DNA from: Bacillota bacterium
GTDB taxonomy: Bacteria > Bacillota > Clostridia > Christensenellales > CAG-138
DNA: 6,628 nt
Direction: 5' to 3'
NCBI GenBank assembly: GCA_023426265.1
Contig: JAFABA010000078.1
Location: forward strand, 1 to 6,628
The first letter of the stretch is position 1; every line of letters begins with the position of its first letter. Below are positions 1-5,723 of the stretch, one piece after another. A model generated the notes under the pieces. It was not told the DNA's origin and ran no database searches. It worked only from the letters and a program-made list of their open reading frames with translations. The translations under genes were made by a program, and so were the position numbers.

Positions 1-528
1 GTCACTTTGACTTAGCCATGTCGTTTCACCTTGATCATTAATAGCGATAGGCATATCGCTTTTTAGCGAATCACCCTCCGCCAAGCCGCCATACACAAAA
101 ACATAATTGTCGGGGTCGTGTATCTTAAGGGTCAATTCGGTAAAATCAAGCTGATTCACTTTTTCACACAGTAATTTGAGCGTTGGATACTTCCCGGGAT
201 CGTCTACAATATCGTCTGTTTTCGTAATCGTAATAAGATCGGGACGCAACTCAATTTTACTTAGACTTCCTTCTGTGATTAAATTAAGATAAATGATCGA
301 AATATTTTTGCTTGAAATAAAAAACTCCATTGACTGAACTAAGGCCTCATCGGCATTTATCTTCTGTGCCAAAATAGAGCTTATACTCTGGTAATAGTCA
401 TTGTCTCTGTCCGTAACATCGATGGTATAAAGCGGAGTGCTTTTATTATCGGCGGTATTGCCATTGTTGCAGCCCGACAAAACAACCAGCAGGAGTAAGA
501 TATAGGCTAACAGCCATTTTGCTCGCAT
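1..528 (-). CDS. Small putative lipoprotein of unknown function, C-terminus outside the window
   Basis: This frame opens with ATG at 528 and stays open for 176 codons to the window edge, so the C-terminus is missing. An AGAGGGG ribosome binding site lies 5 bases upstream (534-540) and supports the start. Residues 1-20 form a conventional lipoprotein signal: basic MRAK, a hydrophobic run at 5-17, and the lipobox LSGC with the lipidated cysteine at position 20. The mature part begins with an Asn/Asp/Thr-rich linker (NNGNTADNKSTP) and then looks like a soluble extracytoplasmic domain of mixed helix and strand. I recognise no family. It lacks the CQPTP start and long N-region of the upstream genes, and its DNA is visibly AT-richer, so it appears unrelated to them. 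It is transcribed in the same direction but separated by 73 bases holding a large palindrome, so it may be a separate transcription unit. The gene call is firm; the function is unknown. Confidence 0.82.
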   Translation of the reverse strand, partial: MRAKWLLAYILLLLVVLSGCNNGNTADNKSTPLYTIDVTDRDNDYYQSISSILAQKINADEALVQSMEFFISSKNISIIYLNLITEGSLSKIELRPDLITITKTDDIVDDPGKYPTLKLLCEKVNQLDFTELTLKIHDPDNYVFVYGGLAEGDSLKSDMPIAINDQGETTWLSQSD

Positions 529-533
529 ACGAT

Positions 534-540
534 CCCCTCT
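534..540 (-). promoter_or_regulatory. Ribosome binding site of the small lipoprotein gene
   Basis: The minus strand reads AGAGGGG followed by a 5-base spacer (ATCGT) and ATG at 528. It matches the Shine-Dalgarno consensus only in part but is well placed, and it fixes the start of a gene whose end lies outside the window. Confidence 0.6.
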
Positions 541-559
541 TTCAAATATTGTTTATGTC

Positions 560-585
560 CCCTTGATGTACATGTACATCAAGGG
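560..585. repeat. Perfect 26-bp palindrome between two lipoprotein genes
   Basis: Bases 560-585 are their own reverse complement: the 13-base arm CCCTTGATGTACA is followed directly by its complement with no spacer, centred on CATG at 571-574. Symmetry stops at 559/586. As RNA it could fold into an 11-bp stem with a CAUG loop. Neither strand has a T-run after it, so it is not a standard intrinsic terminator. It lies 17 bases past the stop codon at 602-604 and 31 bases before the ATG at 528. Uninterrupted dyad symmetry suits a dimeric DNA-binding protein. A weak promoter can be drawn through it on the minus strand (TTGATG at 582-577, CATAAA at 557-552, spacing 19), in which case the palindrome would overlap the promoter of the downstream gene. 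The palindrome is directly seen; its role is inferred. Confidence 0.75.
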
Positions 586-601
586 ATACCGAAAACTGCT
601 C

Positions 602-2281
602 TCACGGCCCTTTGATCATATCCAGCATGCCCGGCATAAGAATGCCGCTGCCGTCCAATGCGTTTATCATGAATTCTGCCTGATTGCCCTGCATCCAGGC
701 ATCCATATCGTCATACAGACGTTCATCCTGTGTCTTTACCATCCACGCGGGGACGATCAAGACGCGTTCCGGATCATCCTTTGCATTGATATATGTGGTA
801 TGCAGCCGCACCTCACTGATGTTGATGCGTATTTTGCCACGATGCTGGCCGCCCACCCAAGCCGCATTCATAAAGTAAATATGGTTGAGGATATCCTGTT
901 TGAGTTCTTCGAGCGGTATCAGTTTCGTATGACCTGTAACATGTTCCGCGATCTGCGCGATGCCGCGCCATTCAAACTGCTCGACGCCTTCTCCGCTGAT
1001 GAGCACGCTCACGCTTTCCAGCCCGAACGGCGCACAGTACAGTTCTGAATAATCCTGCTCACGAGAAAAGCTTCCGCCATTTTGCGTAGCCGAAGGAATC
1101 CCGCCGCATTCGCGCGCAAACGTCACATAGCAGCCGGATATCAGGTGATCCTTAAATTCTGTTGTCTTTTCCCTTGCAAACATCGCCTTTTCATAACTGA
1201 TCAACTGCATGTCCCTGATACCAAGTTCCTCCAGCAATCCAACCGCCTGCTGTTTTGCTACATCAAGATCCATGGTGTTGCTTTGCATACGCTTTAGGCC
1301 ATTGTTCACAAAGTCCCGCTGCCTCTTGATGTCCTGTTCCCACTCCGCGTTAGCCCAGGCCGGCGGGTTTTCTTCTTCCTGTTTGAGATATCCGTCATAC
1401 CATGTAAAATAGCTTTCCACATCATAACCGCCGCTGATATTGGAAAAGTGGAAGCTCGAACTGGTATTCTTATCTTTTTCATAGCGTGTTGCCCCGATGC
1501 TCCCATGCCTGCTGCCGTCCGGCCATTCGATGGAAACGTAAATGCTGTTTTCCCCCTCCTCCTTGCGTGGTTCTCCGGTTTCATAATCTGTCGGGAACGT
1601 AAAAACCGGCTCCACGTAGGTATAGGTATAGGTTTCGGGTGCGTTGGCCATCTTTTTTTCCAGTTCCTTGATATACGCTCGGATGGACTCGGGCGTTTCT
1701 CCGTCGCCGCCATTCAATACCTTTTGCAGATTCTGCTTGGCATAAATAAGGTCCTCTTCATATTCCGATTTCAGGCGGACATCCTCACCGGTATAAAACT
1801 TCACGCCGGGCTTTGTGAAATATGCAATCAGTTCATTGACCCGCTCCTGCGTGAGCGTAACCCGCTCCAGCCGTTCCACTGGGTACGCCGTTACATCAGG
1901 CATATAGATGTCCGCATTGATATTCATGGCAAGGAACTTGTTCTTTTCGACCGTTTCCGTCCAGTGCCCCATAACGGAATATTGAGCCGGCTCAATCGCG
2001 TCTTCCGCCTCCGGAACCTGTGTTTCCGAAGGCGTTAGGATAGCATCTCTGGGGATGTCTTCCCGCCGGTCCACCACCACAGGCGCTTCCGGCGTGGGCT
2101 GGCAGGCAGCGGCAAGGCAGGAAAATCCCATTGCGGCCCAGAATAGGAGGCTGGCTACGCGCCAAACAGGTGCGGTGCGCTTTTTTGAGCAGATACCGCA
2201 CACGCGCTTTTCCACCGCGGCGCGGCCGGTACCTATCGTCATGCCGAGGGAAAAAAATGTGTTGCGCTTTTGTCGCTTCAT
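602..2281 (-). CDS. Putative DUF6034-like surface lipoprotein, last copy of the tandem array
   Basis: A 559-residue protein starting at ATG 2281 with AGGAGG ten bases upstream. Residues 1-41 are a basic cytosolic stretch with a CxxC pair (C28, C31). Residues 42-59 are hydrophobic and end in the lipobox LAAAC, with C60 the likely lipidation site, followed by QPTPE and an acidic, Pro-rich linker to about residue 100. Residues 172-215 look helical and coiled-coil prone, with a GGDGE turn at 191-195. A helix-strand unit begins near 338. Three cysteines (C384, C392, C416) are shared with the copy at 2332-4053. The C-terminus carries PAW (511-513) and INALDGSG (539-546). The protein is colinear with that neighbour almost throughout; in the stretch 131-215 about three quarters of residues are identical by eye. 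I infer anchoring on the outer face of the membrane. Assignment to DUF6034 rests on recalled family features and was not searched. No catalytic motif is recognised. Confidence 0.88.
   Translation of the reverse strand: MKRQKRNTFFSLGMTIGTGRAAVEKRVCGICSKKRTAPVWRVASLLFWAAMGFSCLAAACQPTPEAPVVVDRREDIPRDAILTPSETQVPEAEDAIEPAQYSVMGHWTETVEKNKFLAMNINADIYMPDVTAYPVERLERVTLTQERVNELIAYFTKPGVKFYTGEDVRLKSEYEEDLIYAKQNLQKVLNGGDGETPESIRAYIKELEKKMANAPETYTYTYVEPVFTFPTDYETGEPRKEEGENSIYVSIEWPDGSRHGSIGATRYEKDKNTSSSFHFSNISGGYDVESYFTWYDGYLKQEEENPPAWANAEWEQDIKRQRDFVNNGLKRMQSNTMDLDVAKQQAVGLLEELGIRDMQLISYEKAMFAREKTTEFKDHLISGCYVTFARECGGIPSATQNGGSFSREQDYSELYCAPFGLESVSVLISGEGVEQFEWRGIAQIAEHVTGHTKLIPLEELKQDILNHIYFMNAAWVGGQHRGKIRINISEVRLHTTYINAKDDPERVLIVPAWMVKTQDERLYDDMDAWMQGNQAEFMINALDGSGILMPGMLDMIKGP
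1395..1419. repeat. 25-base direct repeat, copy 1 (inside lipoprotein gene)
   Basis: Identical over 25 bases to 3173-3197, at an offset of 1778. A second identical block, TTCAATACCTTTTGCAGA, occurs at 1713-1730 and 3491-3508 with the same offset, so no net insertion or deletion separates the two genes across this stretch. These are the best-conserved remnants of the gene duplication, not a mobile element. Confidence 0.8.
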
Positions 2282-2291
2282 TTGTTTTGTT

Positions 2292-2297
2292 CCTCCT
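2292..2297 (-). promoter_or_regulatory. Ribosome binding site of the last array gene, deciding its start
   Basis: The minus strand has AGGAGG, then a 10-base A-rich spacer and ATG at 2281. The next in-frame ATG (codon 14, nearer the hydrophobic segment) has only a pyrimidine-rich stretch upstream and no such site. This supports the long N-terminal extension as truly translated. Confidence 0.75.
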
Positions 2298-2331
2298 GCG
2301 CCGCAAGGCTAATTGTCCGTACCAATGGCCG

Positions 2332-4053
2332 CTATTCGCCAGCCTGCCCTTTTTCAAATGCTTCGCGCCTGGCGCGCGACTGCTCGAGACGCTCCAGCAT
2401 GCCCGGCATGAGGATGCCGCTGCCGTCGAGCGCGTTGATCATGAACTCCTCCTCGTTGCCCCGCTGCCAGCTATCCACTTGGTCAAACAGGTATTCTTCC
2501 TGCGCCGCGATATGCCATGCGGGCACAATCAGCACGCGATCCGGATCGTCCTTGGCATTGATGTATGTGGTGACCAGGCGCATTTCCTGGATATTGATGC
2601 GTATTGCGCCGCTTTTTCCGTCCATCCATGCCGCCTTCATAAAGTAAACGTAATTCAGGATACAATCCTTGATTTCATCAAGCGGCATGAGCGCGGTGTT
2701 TTCGGCAACGCGCTCCACCGGGCGCGCCATATCGCCCCAACCGAATCGCTCTACGCCGTCTTCGCTTATCAGCATGCTCGCGCTTTCCAAATTGAAAGGC
2801 GCGCAATACAGTTCGGAATAGTCCTGCCCCCAGGAGAAGCTGCCGCCCCTTGGCTCGGTTGCGGGAATTCCGCCGCATTCGCGCGTGAAAGTCACATAGC
2901 AGGCGGGTACCGTATACTCCTCATCCTTCGCATCCTTTTCCCTTGAAAACATCGCTTTTTCGCAGCTTTCGAGCTGCATCCCATGTATGCCGAGCTCGTT
3001 GAGCAAGCTGATGGCTTTCTCTTTGGCCGCGTCAAGGTTCATGGTATTGGTTTGCATGAGCGCAAGGCCTGCGTCCACAAACTCACGCTGCCTTTTCATA
3101 TCCTTTTCCCACTCGCCGCCGTCATTCTCCGCCCAACGCGGGGGGGTCTCCATTTGCCACTTGAGTTCCTCATCATACCATGTAAAATAGCTTTCCAGAT
3201 GGGAGCCTCCGTTGAAGTTGAAAAAGGAAAAGACCGAACTCGTTTGTTTCCCTTTTTCATAGCGCATGGCGCCGATAGCTCCATTCCTTTTGCCATCCGG
3301 CCATTCTATGGATACGGATATCGCATTTTCTCCCTGCTCTGTTTTCGGCTTTCCGGTTTCATAGTCCGTCAGGTAAGTAAAGACCGGCTCCACATAGGTA
3401 TAGTCGTGGCTCTCGGGCGCCTGCGCCATTTTGCGCTCCGCCTCCTTGATATACGAGCGGATGGCCTCTGGGTCCTCGCCGTCGCCGCCGTTCAATACCT
3501 TTTGCAGATCCTGCTTCAGGTAGATGATCTCTTCTTCATACTCCGATTTCAGCTTCACGCTCCCGCCGGTATAAAATTTCGTGCCCGGCTCCGTAAAATA
3601 CGCAATCAGCTCGTCCACCTTTTCCTGCGTGAGAACGACGGGCTCCAACCGCTCCACCGGATATGCCGCGGCTTCGGGCATCAGGATATCCGCATCCGCC
3701 TCGATGGACAGGAACTCGTTCTTTTTTATCGTTTCCCTCCAATGTTCCGCGACCGAATAGACAGCCGGCGCAATGGCGTCGCGTACCGGTGCAGGGGATG
3801 TGTCCGCCGGTTCTGTGATAGCCTCTTTCGGGACATCCTCTATCCTGTGTATAACGGGAGGCGTCTCCGGCGTGGGCTGACAGGCGGCGGCAAGGCAGGT
3901 AAAGGCCATGATCACACAGCAGACGATGCCGACGATGCGCAAACGAAATGCGCCGCGCTTTGCCGCAAAGATGCCGCATCCGCACTTTCCTGCAGCAGCA
4001 TGGCCGATATCGGGAGCCATGCCAAAGAACGTGTTCCGATCGTTTGCTTTCAT
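2332..4053 (-). CDS. Putative DUF6034-like surface lipoprotein, third copy of the tandem array
   Basis: A 573-residue protein starting at ATG 4053, with AAGGAGG four bases upstream. Residues 1-38 are a basic cytosolic stretch with a CGC motif (C24, C26). Residues 39-57 are hydrophobic and end in LAAAC, with C58 the predicted lipidated residue, followed by QPTPE and a Pro/Ala/Glu linker. The extracytoplasmic domain matches the gene at 602-2281 nearly position for position: YPVERLE at 131-137, a helical stretch at 170-213 with GGDGE, TWYDE at 291-295, RECGGIP at 391-397, CAPF at 417-420, PAW at 511-513 and INALDGSG at 539-546. It differs by a charged C-terminal tail of about 19 residues (from 555). 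Its ATG lies 15 bases after the stop of the preceding gene, so the two are likely co-transcribed and perhaps translationally coupled. The DUF6034 assignment is from memory of the family; the molecular role is unknown. Confidence 0.88.
   Translation of the reverse strand: MKANDRNTFFGMAPDIGHAAAGKCGCGIFAAKRGAFRLRIVGIVCCVIMAFTCLAAACQPTPETPPVIHRIEDVPKEAITEPADTSPAPVRDAIAPAVYSVAEHWRETIKKNEFLSIEADADILMPEAAAYPVERLEPVVLTQEKVDELIAYFTEPGTKFYTGGSVKLKSEYEEEIIYLKQDLQKVLNGGDGEDPEAIRSYIKEAERKMAQAPESHDYTYVEPVFTYLTDYETGKPKTEQGENAISVSIEWPDGKRNGAIGAMRYEKGKQTSSVFSFFNFNGGSHLESYFTWYDEELKWQMETPPRWAENDGGEWEKDMKRQREFVDAGLALMQTNTMNLDAAKEKAISLLNELGIHGMQLESCEKAMFSREKDAKDEEYTVPACYVTFTRECGGIPATEPRGGSFSWGQDYSELYCAPFNLESASMLISEDGVERFGWGDMARPVERVAENTALMPLDEIKDCILNYVYFMKAAWMDGKSGAIRINIQEMRLVTTYINAKDDPDRVLIVPAWHIAAQEEYLFDQVDSWQRGNEEEFMINALDGSGILMPGMLERLEQSRARREAFEKGQAGE
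3173..3197. repeat. 25-base direct repeat, copy 2 (inside lipoprotein gene)
   Basis: Partner of the identical block at 1395-1419. The two sit at homologous codons of duplicated genes and could serve as short homology for unequal exchange, which would delete or amplify about 1.8 kb. That consequence is inferred. Confidence 0.8.
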
Positions 4054-4057
4054 ATTG

Positions 4058-4064
4058 CCTCCTT
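4058..4064 (-). promoter_or_regulatory. Ribosome binding site in the 15-base gap between array genes
   Basis: The minus strand reads AAGGAGG, then CAAT and ATG at 4053. It sits between the TAG stop of the upstream gene (4069-4071) and the next start, a layout typical of co-translated operon genes. It also supports the long N-terminal extension of the downstream protein. Confidence 0.78.
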
Positions 4065-4068
4065 ATTG

Positions 4069-5706
4069 CTAACTGCCCTGGAAGCGTTCCGCCACGCTGC
4101 CGTCCACCGCGTTGATGGTAAGCACGGAAATATCCCGTATTCTGTCTTCTTCCGTCCGCATATGGAGCAGCTCGCGTTCGTTGTTTTCATCTACAAGATA
4201 ACCGCCGCCTTCTTCCGTATAGTCATCCGGAAACCGCACATACAGGTCGCCGCACACGTCCCATACCGGGGCATAATAGCAGGCGGAGAGATCGTCCTTC
4301 TTGGGAAGCTGGATATACGAAAGCGTGATTTTGTCGATTTCCAGCCGCCGAGCCACGGGATGCTCCCTGTCTTCTCCAAACTGGCTTTCCCACAGGTTTT
4401 GTACCTTCAACTGCTGTTCAATCCTTGCCTGAATCTCGCCAAAAGGCAGCAACGCGGCGCTTTCCTGAATAATGCCGGCGGGAATCCGGGGATCGCTCCA
4501 GTGAAACCCCAGCAGGCCATAATCATCCAATGAAATAACAAGCGTTTCAGGCGGAAGCAGGGGCATGTAGCGGTCTTCCTTCATCTGCGCGCCAACCACG
4601 GCGCTCGCCGCCGTACCCGGAATATTTCGTTTGAATACGATCGTATAGGCTCCTGATTCGGGCTGGTCCGGGCCGCCCCCAACCCGTGTCTCCTTGTTTA
4701 CCGAAACGGGCACAAAATCCAGTTTCATCCGCGCAAGGAGCGCCTGGGCGCGTTCCACCGCCTGCTCCCCGGTCATGGCAAGGCGGGTATCCCGCATCAG
4801 ATTGCCTTCCGCCAATTGCATGGCAACGTAGCTAGCATTGTAAGGATTGGCGCTTTCATATGCGCCGTTATACAGCTCCACCTGCATTTTCCTGCCGGAT
4901 TCTAAAAAACAGACGCCGCGTATCCCTTCATTCCCGTCCCGCTCCGCTTTTGCAAGCGCTTCTTCCGTCCACTCGTACCGCCGCCCGTCCCCGTTTTTTA
5001 TTTCTTTTCCGTAGCTCATTAGATACGACGTCAGCCGGGGCAGGTCCTTGCGAAATTTCAGTTCCCGGGAAGCCAACGCATAGGAAGGCTGTTCTTCCGC
5101 GGCCTCATATTCCTGGAACAGCTCATTTAATATGTCCTGGTAGGACGATATAAGCCCGGCTTGTTCCGGCTCGCAAAGGCTCAATTCCCACTGGTAATAG
5201 TCGATGCTCTGCTGGATCTCCGCGCGGCTTCGCTGTTCCGTCTGCTCATAAAGCGCATTCCCGCCCAGCAGCGCATTCAGGATATTGTCCGCATCCGCCT
5301 GCGTCAACCTGTATGGCGCAAGCTCCATCACAGGGTAAGCAGTAAGAGTCGGAATCTCCACATCCGCATCAAACACGATTTGAAGATTCTCCGGCAAGCC
5401 TGTCAACTCGTACTGCAAATGTGCGGGCGCCTGATAGGGGGTGGCCTGCGAAGCGGCAGGCGTAGCAGCTATGGCATTTTCAAATGCGCCTTCGTTTTTA
5501 TTGACTACGACATCCTCCGCCGGTGTGGGCTGACAGGCGGTCGCAAAACAGAGTAGCCCCATCGCGGCACAAAGCAGTGCGAACGCCGCGGCTTTGGCCC
5601 TGTGTTTGCACGTATGGATGACGGGTATGCCCCCTTCTATGGCAGCACGGCCGGAGTAAAGTGCTGCGTCGGGGGAGAGGAGAGGGTCAAGACTGTTCCG
5701 TTCCAT
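4069..5706 (-). CDS. Putative DUF6034-like surface lipoprotein, second copy of the tandem array
   Basis: I start this gene at ATG 5706 (545 residues). AGGAG lies 7 bases upstream, whereas the in-frame TTG at 5727 overlaps the previous stop codon and has no site. Residues 1-40 are a cytosolic stretch with an HTCKH cluster at 31-35. Residues 41-57 are hydrophobic, ending TAC with lipidation at C58, then QPTP and an Ala/Pro/Thr-rich linker. The mature domain is a diverged relative of the two downstream copies. It keeps TAYPV (122-126), a helical stretch at 158-204, a helix-strand unit from about 313, the strand SGAYTIVFKR (351-360), ALLPF (418-422), PVWDV (480-484) and LTINAVDGS (529-537). It lacks the three cysteines shared by the downstream pair, and its C-terminal half resembles 5724-6628 more closely. 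Outer-face membrane anchoring is inferred; no enzymatic motif is visible. Confidence 0.87.
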   Translation of the reverse strand: MERNSLDPLLSPDAALYSGRAAIEGGIPVIHTCKHRAKAAAFALLCAAMGLLCFATACQPTPAEDVVVNKNEGAFENAIAATPAASQATPYQAPAHLQYELTGLPENLQIVFDADVEIPTLTAYPVMELAPYRLTQADADNILNALLGGNALYEQTEQRSRAEIQQSIDYYQWELSLCEPEQAGLISSYQDILNELFQEYEAAEEQPSYALASRELKFRKDLPRLTSYLMSYGKEIKNGDGRRYEWTEEALAKAERDGNEGIRGVCFLESGRKMQVELYNGAYESANPYNASYVAMQLAEGNLMRDTRLAMTGEQAVERAQALLARMKLDFVPVSVNKETRVGGGPDQPESGAYTIVFKRNIPGTAASAVVGAQMKEDRYMPLLPPETLVISLDDYGLLGFHWSDPRIPAGIIQESAALLPFGEIQARIEQQLKVQNLWESQFGEDREHPVARRLEIDKITLSYIQLPKKDDLSACYYAPVWDVCGDLYVRFPDDYTEEGGGYLVDENNERELLHMRTEEDRIRDISVLTINAVDGSVAERFQGS

Positions 5707-5713
5707 AGCATTG

Positions 5714-5718
5714 CTCCT
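5714..5718 (-). promoter_or_regulatory. Ribosome binding site that sets the start of the second array gene
   Basis: AGGAG on the minus strand with a 7-base spacer before ATG 5706. It lies inside the 17 bases after the preceding stop codon (TGA, 5726-5724) and favours the ATG over the upstream in-frame TTG. The resulting lipobox cysteine falls at residue 58, exactly as in the next copy. Confidence 0.75.
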
Positions 5719-5723
5719 GCCAT

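Noticed and set aside
560..585. The palindrome as an FNR/CRP-type box (TTGAT...ATCAA halves)
   Set aside because: The half sites are present, but they are separated by 10 bases rather than the 4 of an FNR site, and the symmetry continues through the middle.
560..585. The palindrome as a Rho-independent terminator
   Set aside because: Neither strand has a run of T after the stem. The minus strand continues GGGACATAAAC and the plus strand ATACCGAAAAC.
1306..1713. A 135-codon minus-strand open frame inside the last array gene
   Set aside because: It is an out-of-frame shadow of the 602-2281 gene, which has the homolog next door and the proper start signal.
2282..2331. Internal promoter or attenuator in the 50-base gap between the last two array genes
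   Set aside because: I found no convincing -35/-10 pair. The only foldable element (CCTTGC pairing with GCAGG near the Shine-Dalgarno) is short and needs a bulge.
2131..2946. A 271-codon plus-strand open frame spanning the gap between two array genes
   Set aside because: It covers the 3' end of one minus-strand gene and the 5' end of another. Its translation has no signal or recognisable motif, so it is a shadow frame. The plus-strand frames at 563-1048, 1448-2038 and 5823-6617 are rejected for the same reason.
2983..4533. A 516-codon open frame on the plus strand, antisense to two array genes
   Set aside because: It crosses an operon gap and opposes two genes that have homologs next door, ribosome binding sites and lipoprotein architecture. 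Its translation is rich in Arg, His and Cys with no coherent domain, as expected for the complement of GC-biased codons.
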